64,000 nucleotides of DNA from Corynebacterium ulcerans (lineage in GTDB: Bacteria > Actinomycetota > Actinomycetes > Mycobacteriales > Mycobacteriaceae). The position numbers and the translations under genes are program-made. This document shows, one piece after another, positions 18,978 through 27,673 of this stretch. The stretch is from positions 1,860,001-1,924,000 of the forward strand of contig NZ_LT906443.1 of the NCBI RefSeq assembly GCF_900187135.1, written 5' to 3'. How positions within the stretch are numbered: position 1 is the first letter of the stretch; each line of letters starts with the position of its first letter. Under the pieces are notes generated by a model. The model made no database searches and was not told the DNA's origin. It was given only the letters and a program-made list of their open reading frames with translations.

Positions 18978-20435
18978 ATGAAGAAGAATACCTTAAAAAG
19001 GGTGGCCGCACTTATTACGGGCATAGCGCTCTCTTTCACCTCGAGTGTTAGCGCTGGTGCTGTTGAGAATGACGAGCCATACCTTGGTTACGTGGATAGC
19101 AGCGTAGCAATCCAAAATCCTTACGGTAATGGAGCTCATCAAATCTCTCCTGTCCCGCCTCTCGTTGTGCAACCAGAGTCTGCAACGGAGGGAGAAACTG
19201 AGCTTGCGTATTGCTTTAATATGAACTCAGTCCCACCGATGCGTAAGGACGCCCAGCCATCTGACTCGGTAAACTATTACAACTCTGGTGTTGATCTCAG
19301 GTACAAGGCCAACTTTGATACTTCTCTGAAAAAATTTGCTCACCGTTGGCGAGAAGGCAGCGACCCTGACGCGGGCGTGTTAAAGGCGATCTATAATGGG
19401 TATAGCCGTGACGCGGCAGGCCTGAAGGCTGCCCTGAATCTCACAGACAATGAGTTCCGTTATGCTACTCAGCTGGCTGTGTGGTACTGGTCGGATAGCG
19501 ACTGGGGTAGATACACCTACAATGCAACACAAAGCGTCGGAAAAATTGAACAGGCTTTCAAAATCCTTACCGGACAAGCAGAATCTCCGGTCGTGCTCAA
19601 AGATGTAGATCCCAAACAAGCTACTTTGGCCATCTACACTCCGTACAGCAACAAGACCCAGGCTCCGCTCGGCTTCCAAAATCTCTTGAGCGTTAAATTT
19701 GTTAACCCTCAAGATGGGACACCTGTGGAACCGGAAGTTTCGCCAGAGCCAAAGCTGAAGACGACCGCATTGGATAACGCTGATCAAGATAAGACTCTCT
19801 CTGCCAACGGTGGCACCATCGTAGACACCGTGGAATACACGGGTCTTACCCAGGGTGAAGAGTACGTGCTTCGCGGCGAGCTGATGGATAAAGACACCAA
19901 GGAATCCACGGGCATCAAGGCGGAGAAGACTTTCACTGCAGAGGCTGCCGACGGCTCCGTTGACGTTACTTTTGATGTGGATGGAAAGTTCGCAGGTAAA
20001 ACGCTCGTTGTCTTTGAAAAGCTCTTCAAAAAGAATGATGAGCAGACAGTTGTGGCAAAGCATGAGGATTATGACGCTGAGTCGCAGACCGTGACGGTAG
20101 AAGAAGACGAGCCGCTAGTGGAAAAGCCTTCGGGTTTCCCGTGGTGGATCTTGCTGCCCTTGGGTGGATTGGGAATCGTGGCTGCAGCCCTAGGACTCTC
20201 CTCCAATGGTTCATCTGCTAAGAACACCGCAGAGCCAGCGCGCTTTAACGCTACTCCGCAAGGTCCAGCAAAGCCTGCAGAGGCAGAGAAGACCGAGGCT
20301 CCCGTTGCTAACGTGAACAAGACGGAGAAGAAGGTCCTCGCGCAGACAGGCGCCAACGTGTGGGTGCTTACGATTCTTGCAGCTGTATTGATTGCCGTTG
20401 GTGCGGTTCTCACGGTACGCCGTAAGCAAAACTAA
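18978..20435 (+). CDS. Thioester-domain (TQXA) surface adhesin with VaFE repeat and LAQTG anchor
   Basis: 485 residues. The signal peptide runs to about residue 27 (SSVSAGA). An N-terminal thioester domain is marked by Cys79 in AYCFN and Gln165 in YATQLAVWYW; in this family these side chains form an internal Cys-Gln thioester that can bond covalently to host surface proteins. One VaFE-type Ig-like repeat follows (about 257-375, ending ...VVAKHEDYDAESQTVTV), a type normally stiffened by an isopeptide bond. Then come a hydrophobic stretch (about 388-410), a Pro/Ala/Lys linker and the sorting signal LAQTG (454-458) with helix and basic tail. Ala in place of Pro in the LPXTG motif is unusual. The internal hydrophobic stretch before the linker is also odd. 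A terminator follows, so it is a single-gene unit. Confidence 0.85.
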   Translation: MKKNTLKRVAALITGIALSFTSSVSAGAVENDEPYLGYVDSSVAIQNPYGNGAHQISPVPPLVVQPESATEGETELAYCFNMNSVPPMRKDAQPSDSVNYYNSGVDLRYKANFDTSLKKFAHRWREGSDPDAGVLKAIYNGYSRDAAGLKAALNLTDNEFRYATQLAVWYWSDSDWGRYTYNATQSVGKIEQAFKILTGQAESPVVLKDVDPKQATLAIYTPYSNKTQAPLGFQNLLSVKFVNPQDGTPVEPEVSPEPKLKTTALDNADQDKTLSANGGTIVDTVEYTGLTQGEEYVLRGELMDKDTKESTGIKAEKTFTAEAADGSVDVTFDVDGKFAGKTLVVFEKLFKKNDEQTVVAKHEDYDAESQTVTVEEDEPLVEKPSGFPWWILLPLGGLGIVAAALGLSSNGSSAKNTAEPARFNATPQGPAKPAEAEKTEAPVANVNKTEKKVLAQTGANVWVLTILAAVLIAVGAVLTVRRKQN

Positions 20436-20471
20436 AATAGAAGCTAAAACAACAGCATAAGGCTGAAACCG

Positions 20472-20520
20472 CAGGGGTTTGTTGCATCGTAGTGTGCGGC
20501 AGGCCCCTGTTACGTTTTTT
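20472..20520 (+). terminator. Terminator of the adhesin gene
   Basis: CAGGGGTTT (20472-20480) can pair, with two G-U pairs, with AGGCCCCTG (20501-20509), followed after TTACG by TTTTTT. Confidence 0.7.
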
Positions 20521-20610
20521 AAAAGGCTGCTGGGGGCGTCGATAAGCTGGGATATTCATACTGTGGTCGGATGCGTGCAGGGATTTAGCTGCTCTAGGCT
20601 TTTGCTTATC

Positions 20611-21879
20611 ATGAAATCTTTTTCTGCGCTCACAAAGCGCATGGGTACGGGCGGATGGCTCCAGGATCGCGGGTTCTGGTCGCAGTTAGTGGCGCAGAGC
20701 CTGGTGGGCGGTTTTTTCTTCCTGATCGCTGTGCAGAATACTGCTATCAAACCAGAGGCGGTGTCTCCGCGTGAGCAGATGCATCTTTCGATAGTTTTTG
20801 CTTTGTTGTGGATTGGTGGCGCAGCGCTTTTTATTGGGCTGCTTGTTCAGCGGTATCGCAGATTGTTGGGCCTGTGGATCGTGGTTTTCGCGCTACTGCT
20901 GATAGCTTGGGGAGCCCCGTTGGTGGCTCTTCTAGGGTACGCGGCTGTGTGCTATCAATCCTGGTTTATCGCTGCGTATATCCAGCGCCATAGAAGGGCG
21001 TGGATTGCAGCGCTTGTGGTCGGCAGCGTTGTCGGTCTGAGCGTGATTGCGGTGAGTAACGCCCTCGGCGGAAAAGCATTCATCGACGGTAACGCAGTGA
21101 GAGAACCTAATTTTTGGATCGGGGCAGCCTGGATTCTGGTTTTTATTGTTATTTCCATTTCTCTGTGGTGGCAAATAGGGCTTAATACCAGGCGGAAAAA
21201 TCAAGCGCTGGAGGAGCTGCGTGCCAAGGCTGAGCTGGCAGCGTTAGCGGAAAGAAACCGTATCGCGCGTGAGATGCACGATATTGTGGCGCATTCTTTG
21301 GCCATAGTAATCGCGCAGTCAGATGGTGGACGATACGCGGGGAGAAAAGATCCGACGGCCGCCATTGATGCGTTGGAAACTATCTCGTCGGTGGGAAGAG
21401 ACGCATTGACACAGATGCGGGAGTTGCTGACCGTATTAAGGGAAAGCACGGGCGAGGAAGACGAGAGAGACATGAACACCACGCCCGGTTTCGATGAGAT
21501 AGGAAGGCTTATCGACGAAGCCCGCGCCGCCGGGTTAAGGATAGACTTTTCCGTGCGCGGTGAGTCCGTAGCAGTCGACGAATCTCGTGGACTAACGGTT
21601 TTTCGTATTATTCAAGAATCCCTGACAAACGTGCTCAAACATGCGGGGAAGACGGCGGTTAACGTTACGTTGGACTGGGGTTTGCCCAAAGACAAAATCC
21701 TGCGTATTACAGTGGACAACGCGCAAGGCGAAGCCCTTGTGAACGATACAGTCGATTCTGTGGGGCGTGGTTTGGCAGGCATCAAAGAGCGCGCTTTGCT
21801 GCATGGTGGAAAGGCGACATGGGGTGCGTCGATAAGCAATACCGGCGGCTGGCGCGTTGATGTTGAAATCCCGTTGTAA
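20611..21879 (+). CDS. NarL-family sensor histidine kinase
   Basis: 422 residues from ATG at 20611; the frame extends upstream to 20479 but that part overlaps the adhesin terminator. An N-terminal membrane sensor with about five or six helices (20-190) is joined by a coiled coil to the HisKA_3 dimerisation domain, where His223 in REMHDIVAHSLA is the phosphorylated residue. A C-terminal HATPase_c domain with GRGLAGIKERA completes the kinase. No large external loop is present, so it may sense within the membrane. The partner regulator follows 14 bases later. Confidence 0.9.
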   Translation: MKSFSALTKRMGTGGWLQDRGFWSQLVAQSLVGGFFFLIAVQNTAIKPEAVSPREQMHLSIVFALLWIGGAALFIGLLVQRYRRLLGLWIVVFALLLIAWGAPLVALLGYAAVCYQSWFIAAYIQRHRRAWIAALVVGSVVGLSVIAVSNALGGKAFIDGNAVREPNFWIGAAWILVFIVISISLWWQIGLNTRRKNQALEELRAKAELAALAERNRIAREMHDIVAHSLAIVIAQSDGGRYAGRKDPTAAIDALETISSVGRDALTQMRELLTVLRESTGEEDERDMNTTPGFDEIGRLIDEARAAGLRIDFSVRGESVAVDESRGLTVFRIIQESLTNVLKHAGKTAVNVTLDWGLPKDKILRITVDNAQGEALVNDTVDSVGRGLAGIKERALLHGGKATWGASISNTGGWRVDVEIPL

Positions 21880-21893
21880 GAGGTTAAGAGGAC

Positions 21894-22598
21894 ATGATTA
21901 ACGTAGGGCTTGTCGACGATCAACAGCTGGTGAGAGCCGGTTTTAGCATGGTGTTAGGCTCGCAAGATGATATTCGCATTGCGTGGGAAGCAAACAACGG
22001 CGTAGAGGCGTTGGACCGTGCGATGGCACAGCCCGTTGACGTGGTTTTGATGGATGTACAAATGCCGATCATGGATGGCATCTCAGCTACTAAAGAGCTG
22101 GTAGCGCGAGGCGCTATGGGGCCCAATGGCGAGCCGCTTCGGGTGATTATCCTGACCACTTTTGACAGCGAGAATTACGTAATGGAAGCGGTGGAAAACG
22201 GAGCTTCAGGATTCTTGCTCAAAGATACCGCGCCAGAGGATTTGCTCGACGCGGTCAGATCAGTCGGGGCACAAAGCGCAGTGATCAGTCCGGCGGCCAC
22301 CGCCAAATTATTTCGAAGAATAAGGTCGGGACAGACGAACAAACAGATTGGCGACGCTAAGGATATAAACGAGGGTCTTGCAGAGCCGTTGACTCCGCGT
22401 GAGCTAGAAATTCTTGAGTTGATCGCCTTGGGAAAGTCCAACCCAGAGATTGCTTCGCAACTGTTTATCTCTTTGCCCACGGTAAAAACACACGTGGGGA
22501 GAGTCTTGACCAAAACCGGTTCCCGTGACCGAGTCCATGCAGTGCTTTTTGCCTTTAAACGTGGGTTAGTTACCCAGGATGCGCTTTTAGGTAACTGA
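21894..22598 (+). CDS. NarL/FixJ-family response regulator
   Basis: 234 residues. A receiver domain (1-125) has the acidic pocket DD at the start, the phospho-acceptor Asp54 in VVLMDVQMP, Thr in ILTTF and Lys in LLKDTAPEDL. A C-terminal LuxR-type helix-turn-helix (about 165-225) contains LTPRELEILELIALGKSNPEIA and VKTHVGRVLTK. It is co-transcribed with the kinase and probably controls nearby genes; the convergent and following membrane-protein genes are candidates, but no evidence fixes the target. Confidence 0.93.
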   Translation: MINVGLVDDQQLVRAGFSMVLGSQDDIRIAWEANNGVEALDRAMAQPVDVVLMDVQMPIMDGISATKELVARGAMGPNGEPLRVIILTTFDSENYVMEAVENGASGFLLKDTAPEDLLDAVRSVGAQSAVISPAATAKLFRRIRSGQTNKQIGDAKDINEGLAEPLTPRELEILELIALGKSNPEIASQLFISLPTVKTHVGRVLTKTGSRDRVHAVLFAFKRGLVTQDALLGN

Positions 22599-22603
22599 CC
22601 CAC
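22561..22603. terminator. Possible bidirectional terminator between convergent genes
   Basis: GTGGGTTAGTTACC (22561-22574) pairs with GGTAACTGACCCAC (22590-22603), 14 bp with one G-U. It covers the end of the response-regulator gene and lies 15 bases from the stop of the convergent membrane-protein gene. There is no good T run on either side, so efficiency is uncertain. Confidence 0.5.
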
Positions 22604-22618
22604 GACGAAGAAACCAAT

Positions 22619-23962
22619 CTAGCCGTGCACATCCCAGGTGGTGTCGGAAGGAATCTTCTTGGCGGCGAGCGCTGGATCAGCCGAAAGTGGGGTGCGCGGC
22701 TTAGGGTATCGCTTATCGCTGCGCCACCACGGCATCGTTCCTACGTAGCCATCTGGCGGTGGGGTGGAGCACTTAGGTGCAAAACCTAACTCTTCAGGAG
22801 TTTCTTTAATCATGTCGGTGACAAAATACTTGTCGGCATCATCGGCATGCTCTCGCATGATGGTGCGGAACTCTTTGAGCTCTGGGTACAAAGGATCGCG
22901 CAATGGGTTTCGCTTGGTGGTGCGGATTTTGTACAACCAATAGAAGAAGAGACCCACGTTGAAAAGGAAAGCAGCCCACGCACACACAGCATTTGCCACG
23001 GGGTTCATCGTGGAGAAGTTGGTGATGCTGCTCGGCGGAACCAAGAACTCTGGTAGAAGGTTATTCGCGGCGATCCAGAACATCAACGTAAAGCAACGGA
23101 ACCAGATCCACTGACCCTTTGCCCAGGTAAACGCGGGTATGGTGCAGGCTAAAAGCAATGCAAGGGTGCAGTACCATGTGTAGTCGGCAAGCGCATTGTA
23201 TAAGAATGCATGGTTCCAAAGATCATAAGCAATGACCCAGGGCCACACCATGTCTACCCAGATGAGTCCGCGTACTTTGCGCTCCTTGTTGGACGTAACA
23301 AATATCTTTCCTAATCCCGTGATTGTGACAATGTTGAGCACGCCCGCGGCGGCGGTGAGCAGATTCCAATACCCGCCGATAGTTCGGAACCCGGTGGCTG
23401 GGTCTATTCCTACACCAGATGCGCGGAAATTAGCGGCTACTGCGGAATACCATTCGGGGCTTCCGACGGGCGCTGTAACGCCACGGGTTTCCGGTAGCCC
23501 GTTAATCATGTCAATGCCTACATGCGCATCGTTGATGGACTTCAAGCAGGCGGGATCGGTGGCGCACTGCAGATATTTGTCTGATTCAAAGAAAATCGTG
23601 ACATCGCGGATGTTTGCTTCCATGATGTTCACCGCGAGCCCAATCCAGAGTGCCACGCCAAACCATATGGCGTAGCGATGCGCTTTGACCGGGTTTCGCT
23701 TTCCGTACCACAGAAGAAAACCCGTCATCGTCGCTGTGGCAACCATAATCACGTATTTGCCAAAGGGGAACCAGCCGACCATAGGAGTGCCGTGTAGTGC
23801 GGCATAAGGCATTAGGGCGAGGCCGCCGAACGTCCAAAGGAAAAATATTGTCCAATTCCAGCGGCGATTAATTTCTGAGATAGCTACTTGGGCAACAAAA
23901 ACTACAACCCAAGTGATGTAAACAAGAGGGGTGCCTATCTCCCAGAGAAAGAGCGAATGCAT
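22619..23962 (-). CDS. Multi-spanning membrane protein, DUF5692-like (copy 1)
   Basis: 447 residues from ATG at 23962, with GGAGG eight bases upstream. About nine or ten membrane helices are spread over residues 5-370, with Trp-rich segments such as VDMVWPWVIAYDLWNHAFLYN and YTWYCTLALLLACTIPAFTWAKGQWIWFR. A cytoplasmic-type tail with Pro-rich PRTPLSADP ends the protein. A paralogue of similar layout lies at 25301-26371. I assign it tentatively to the DUF5692 family; no function is known. A loop at about 130-190 holds two Cys (CATDPAC) absent from the paralogue. Confidence 0.7.
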   Translation of the reverse strand: MHSLFLWEIGTPLVYITWVVVFVAQVAISEINRRWNWTIFFLWTFGGLALMPYAALHGTPMVGWFPFGKYVIMVATATMTGFLLWYGKRNPVKAHRYAIWFGVALWIGLAVNIMEANIRDVTIFFESDKYLQCATDPACLKSINDAHVGIDMINGLPETRGVTAPVGSPEWYSAVAANFRASGVGIDPATGFRTIGGYWNLLTAAAGVLNIVTITGLGKIFVTSNKERKVRGLIWVDMVWPWVIAYDLWNHAFLYNALADYTWYCTLALLLACTIPAFTWAKGQWIWFRCFTLMFWIAANNLLPEFLVPPSSITNFSTMNPVANAVCAWAAFLFNVGLFFYWLYKIRTTKRNPLRDPLYPELKEFRTIMREHADDADKYFVTDMIKETPEELGFAPKCSTPPPDGYVGTMPWWRSDKRYPKPRTPLSADPALAAKKIPSDTTWDVHG

Positions 23963-24004
23963 TGCTCATGCCTCCAATTGTGGGATGTAACTAGTTTTTA
24001 ACCC

Positions 24005-24030
24005 TACCACCGCAGGTTATCGCGGTGATA
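24005..24030. promoter_or_regulatory. Dyad in the divergent promoter region of the membrane-protein/SRPBCC genes
   Basis: TACCACCGC (24005-24013) and GCGGTGATA (24022-24030) form a near-perfect inverted repeat with an 8-base centre. It lies between the divergent starts at 23962 and 24169, so it could be an operator serving both. The binding factor is unknown; the neighbouring response regulator is one candidate. Confidence 0.35.
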
Positions 24031-24168
24031 GAATGAGGTTATTAACACACGGGCACGCATGAAGGGGCGTTGCGCGATAGGTAGTTGATGCATGTGCCCT
24101 TGGCCCGCTACGGGAGCACATCTCCGTGTTCCTGCAAACGTTGACTAGCTAAGGCGGTTGAACACACC

Positions 24169-25221
24169 ATGGGGAAGAAAAAATCTCAGAGCATTGGCGC
24201 GCGTGCAGCATGGGGGATAGGCGCATTGAGTGCGACAACGATTGGGGGAATGTATGCGTTTAGCCAGCTCAGTGGCAAAGCAACCCCGGAAGAGCAAGCA
24301 TGGACATATCCTGGCGATGACCTTATTGATGCCAACTATGACAATGGCTATTCTTCTACCTACGCTATCGACATCGACGCGCCGGCGTATGCCGTATGGC
24401 GGATATTGAAGCAGTTAGGTGCCAATAAAACAGGTTCGTTTTCTTCAGAGTGGCTTGAGCGTACTTTTGCTCGGCTACCGTTCTACAACAGCTATGAAAT
24501 ACAGGAAGAATTCCAGCAGCCAGACTCAATGGTGCCAGGCGATATTGCAGCCTTTGATTATCAGGGGATGTCCATGGAATGGGCTGATGTTGTTCCTGGT
24601 AAATACCTCGTTCAGTGGGTTGACACTAAAAATCCGCCAGCTGCCCCAGGATCCTATGCCTTCCGGTACCCATCTATGGATCATTTTGCTGCGGCATGGT
24701 GTTTCTACATGATCCCGCTTAAAGATGAGCGTACTCGGTTGATCAACCACTGGCGTATTGGATATGAACCGAATGCTCCGTTGCCCACAGCGATCAACTG
24801 GGTAAATATTGAGCTCATCGGTGGTTGCATGACGCGTCTGCAAAACATCTATATTAAGCGTGTTGCGGAGTTCCGAAAGAAGCAGCAGCATATTGGAAAA
24901 TTCATGCGCGGTACTCTGGGTGGACGATACTTTGGATCAAAGGTGCCTGCCGGTCGGTGGGATGGAACCCCACTGTTTGAAGATACTTACACGCAATGGT
25001 TCCAGTATGGACGCAGCTGCCCGGCAGTTGCGGAGATTCGTCCACCAAAGACCGATGACCCCGCATGGCCTCCTGTTGGGCCCGGAACCCCCTGGTCAGA
25101 GATAATTGATCCGGATTACTTTACGGATTGGGAAGAACCAAAGTTCTCGTGGGAAGAACAAATAAGGCAAAAGAAAGAACGCACATACCTTAAAGGATGG
25201 GGGAAGAAGGTAGAAAGGTAG
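24169..25221 (+). CDS. Membrane-tethered SRPBCC-like protein of unknown function
   Basis: 350 residues from ATG at 24169. A basic start (MGKKKSQSIGAR) and one hydrophobic segment (about 13-35) act as a signal anchor. The body (about 60-240) has the sequence feel of a START/SRPBCC fold: a strand YAIDIDAPAYAVWRILKQLG, later GDIAAFDYQGMSMEWADVVPGKYLVQWV, and an antiparallel strand pair ending RLINHWRIGYEP. The C-terminus is rich in Trp, Pro and charged residues. SRPBCC folds bind hydrophobic ligands in an internal cavity. The gene is divergent from one DUF5692-like gene and convergent with the other, suggesting a shared pathway. Fold assignment is by pattern only. Confidence 0.6.
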   Translation: MGKKKSQSIGARAAWGIGALSATTIGGMYAFSQLSGKATPEEQAWTYPGDDLIDANYDNGYSSTYAIDIDAPAYAVWRILKQLGANKTGSFSSEWLERTFARLPFYNSYEIQEEFQQPDSMVPGDIAAFDYQGMSMEWADVVPGKYLVQWVDTKNPPAAPGSYAFRYPSMDHFAAAWCFYMIPLKDERTRLINHWRIGYEPNAPLPTAINWVNIELIGGCMTRLQNIYIKRVAEFRKKQQHIGKFMRGTLGGRYFGSKVPAGRWDGTPLFEDTYTQWFQYGRSCPAVAEIRPPKTDDPAWPPVGPGTPWSEIIDPDYFTDWEEPKFSWEEQIRQKKERTYLKGWGKKVER

Positions 25222-25233
25222 AGCCTAGCGTTT

Positions 25234-25283
25234 TTGCCGAATTATATTGCGCACAATACTAATATTGTGCGCAATATAGGCAA
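25234..25283. repeat. Large inverted repeat between convergent genes, containing two TATTG-N4-CAATA palindromes
   Basis: TATATTGCGCACAATA (25243-25258) and TATTGTGCGCAATATA (25263-25278) form a perfect 16-bp stem with a CTAA loop. It is extended by TTGCC (25234-25238) and GGCAA (25279-25283) across a 4-base bulge. Each arm is itself a TATTG-N4-CAATA palindrome. It may end transcription from both sides, although T runs are missing, or bind a regulator. Confidence 0.8.
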
Positions 25284-25300
25284 TGAATCAGTGTGGTTAC

Positions 25301-26371
25301 TCAGTGTGGGGATAAGGTTTTCTCTTTGCTATTGCGCACAATAGAATCTCTGTAGCCTAAGAGCTCTGGAGTGGATCCCAGTCTGGCGGCTATACGATCT
25401 TGATCTTCGGGAGTGGCATGCGTACGTATGAGCGCAGTGGATTCTTTACTCTCAGGATAGACCTCTTGAACAAGTGGATTCCTGCGATATCGCATGACCT
25501 TGTACACGTGGTAGCCAAAGACTGCGATGTTGAGTGCGAGGGACAGCGCAGCCAGAATGAAAAGGGCTGTGGGATTGTGCGCTGAGCGATGTGCAAAGAC
25601 CGAGCTCTCCGTAAAAGCTGGGAACGTTAGCACAACGGCAGACCATAGGGTGAGGGTGTAGGCACGGAATTGAATCCACGAGCCTCGGCCAAACTTGAAG
25701 AACACGGGAATTGTGCACGACAGTAAGAGAGCAACTCCGGAATACCAAGCGCGGTCTGTGAGGCAGTTGTAGCAGTAGGAGAGGTTCCAGACGTCGTAAG
25801 CAATGATCCAGCCAAGTGTGAGGTCGCCCCAGATAATTGCGCGAGATTTACCTTTAGCCACAAAGATGCCAACCCAGCCGGATATGGCTAAGAGGTTGAG
25901 GATTCCCGCAATGCCATTCATGATGTTCCAGGGGCCGCCCCATATGGCCATGTGTTGGTTCGGGTCAAAGCCGTGGATGCCATAGGCCTGAAAATCTCGA
26001 ACAACTGCTTCCAGGATGTTGATAGCTAAGATCGCCGGAGGGATGGTGAGGTACCAGTAGTTGTGTCGTAGCTTTTTGATATATTGCAAGGCTACTAGGC
26101 AGAGGGATCCTGCCAAGGCTGAATATTGCTTTACGATGGCAAACCATCCCGAGGATGCGGTTCCTTCGGTAGAGTGCGGCCACCACAATAGTGTGAGCAA
26201 TAATGGTGCGACTATAAAGACTAAGAGAACTACCCATTTATTTCTCTGGGCTAGCCAAGCGGTGATAGCAAGCGCAGCTGTGACAATGATGAGCATTGCA
26301 TAGTCCCACCAGTCGCCACGCTCGAAGAAAAATAGCGTTGGATAGTCGGGCGCGGGGATACTCGGTAGCAT
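25301..26371 (-). CDS. Multi-spanning membrane protein, DUF5692-like (copy 2)
   Basis: 356 residues from ATG at 26371, six bases after GGAAAGG; an extension to 26416 lacks a ribosome site. About nine membrane helices. Parallels with copy 1 include GGPWNIMNGIAGILNLLAISGWVGIFV (copy 1: GGYWNLLTAAAGVLNIVTITGLGKIFV), IWGDLTLGWIIAYDVWNLSYCYNCLTDRAWYSG and the tail RYRRNPLVQEVYPE. The two are clear paralogues, with this one lacking copy 1's C-terminal extension. Function is unknown. The gene is bracketed by palindromes at 25330 and 26526. Confidence 0.7.
   Translation of the reverse strand: MLPSIPAPDYPTLFFFERGDWWDYAMLIIVTAALAITAWLAQRNKWVVLLVFIVAPLLLTLLWWPHSTEGTASSGWFAIVKQYSALAGSLCLVALQYIKKLRHNYWYLTIPPAILAINILEAVVRDFQAYGIHGFDPNQHMAIWGGPWNIMNGIAGILNLLAISGWVGIFVAKGKSRAIIWGDLTLGWIIAYDVWNLSYCYNCLTDRAWYSGVALLLSCTIPVFFKFGRGSWIQFRAYTLTLWSAVVLTFPAFTESSVFAHRSAHNPTALFILAALSLALNIAVFGYHVYKVMRYRRNPLVQEVYPESKESTALIRTHATPEDQDRIAARLGSTPELLGYRDSIVRNSKEKTLSPH
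25330..25343. repeat. Third copy of the TATTG-N4-CAATA palindrome
   Basis: TATTGCGCACAATA, identical to the copy at 25245-25258. It lies inside the last codons of the downstream DUF5692-like gene (it encodes part of DSIVRNS on the minus strand). Confidence 0.8.
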
Positions 26372-26525
26372 GATAAACCTTTCCGGTGTGTTTCCTCGGA
26401 TACCCGGCTGTGCCACGAACTTTCCCAGACCATTCGCTTGAGTCGGGTCTATATGTCCAGCTTATGACGTTGGTGGTTGGGAATGTTGTGACGTTGGACT
26501 CGGTAAAACAGCATTTCGAGATTGC

Positions 26526-26539
26526 TATTGCGCGCAATA
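26526..26539. repeat. Fourth copy of the TATTG-N4-CAATA palindrome
   Basis: TATTGCGCGCAATA, a perfect palindrome, followed by CTAAT exactly as at 25259-25263. It lies between the divergent starts of the DUF5692-like gene (26371) and the ABC exporter (26646), where an operator would act on both. Confidence 0.8.
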
Positions 26540-26645
26540 CTAATTATAGGTAATTAGGTGGACTGTACTTATGCGTTGTCATACCTAGGGGTGACATAAA
26601 AGATCGGCCCCCAGCAGGATTACAACAATTGAGAAATCGCGGATT

Positions 26646-27635
26646 ATGGGAAGCATGATCACAGTTCGACATCTAAGCAAGAAGTATGGTTCCAAGACCG
26701 CTATCGCTGATCTGAGTTTCACCGTTCCGGATGGGACAGTGACTGGATTCCTCGGACCAAACGGTTCTGGTAAATCCACAACAATGCGATGCATACTTGG
26801 CTTGGATGCACCTACGGAAGGCAGTGTCGAGTTTTCCACTGATGACTACACCGGAGCGTTTGCGGATGTAAAAAACAAATCCACAATGGCTGGGGCAATC
26901 CTTGATGCAAATTGGTTTAACCCCGCCCGATCTGGACGTAACCACCTCCGGGTGCTTGCGCGAGGTGCAGGTATCTCTGATAACCGGGTAGAAGAGTGCC
27001 TGGATATTGTAGGACTGCAAAAGGCCGCTAAAGGAAAAATCGGTGGTTACTCCCTAGGCATGAAACAGCGCATCGGTGTGGCTGCAGCTTTGTTGGGGGA
27101 TCCACAGCACCTCATCCTTGACGAGCCCGTCAACGGTCTTGATCCGGAAGGTGTGAGCTGGATGCGCACCACGATTCGTAGCCTTGCCGCTGAGGGACGA
27201 AGCGTCTTGGTCTCTTCCCATTTGCTCTCGGAGATGCAATTAACCGCAGACCGGTTGGTTGTGATTGGGCGAGGAAAGATGATTGGTGAGTATTCCCTTG
27301 AAGAATTCCTGGCGGATGGCACTCGCGTGGAGGTAGAAACACCGCACGCTGCTGAGCTTGCGGCGGAGTTACAGAACAAAGGGTTTGACATTGTCAACCT
27401 GCACAACACTGTGGGATTTAGTGTCAGCGTAGATAAAAACACAGACGAACAAGCTGTGCGCATGGCCGTGGCTATGACTGCCCTGGATGCCCGTCTGCCT
27501 GTGTACGGCTTAAGCACTAAGCAAGACAATTTGGAGCAAAGGTTCCTCGCAGCCACCGCTGAATCCCAGGAATACCGCACTAAGCAGGCCGTCGATAGTG
27601 CCGTGGAAGACACGGCTTCGAGCGCTACTCATTAA
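26646..27635 (+). CDS. ABC-2-type transporter ATP-binding protein
   Basis: 329 residues from ATG at 26646; ATG at 26655 is an equally possible start. Walker A is GPNGSGKST (about 40-48), the signature is YSLGMKQR, and Walker B is HLILDEPVNGLD. A 100-residue C-terminal extension is typical of the CcmA/DrrA-like exporters that drive bacitracin-, drug- or lantibiotic-type permeases. The permease follows immediately. The substrate cannot be deduced. Confidence 0.9.
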   Translation: MGSMITVRHLSKKYGSKTAIADLSFTVPDGTVTGFLGPNGSGKSTTMRCILGLDAPTEGSVEFSTDDYTGAFADVKNKSTMAGAILDANWFNPARSGRNHLRVLARGAGISDNRVEECLDIVGLQKAAKGKIGGYSLGMKQRIGVAAALLGDPQHLILDEPVNGLDPEGVSWMRTTIRSLAAEGRSVLVSSHLLSEMQLTADRLVVIGRGKMIGEYSLEEFLADGTRVEVETPHAAELAAELQNKGFDIVNLHNTVGFSVSVDKNTDEQAVRMAVAMTALDARLPVYGLSTKQDNLEQRFLAATAESQEYRTKQAVDSAVEDTASSATH

Positions 27636-27673
27636 TAGTTTTGCCCATAGGAATGAAAAGGATAAGCAACCAC

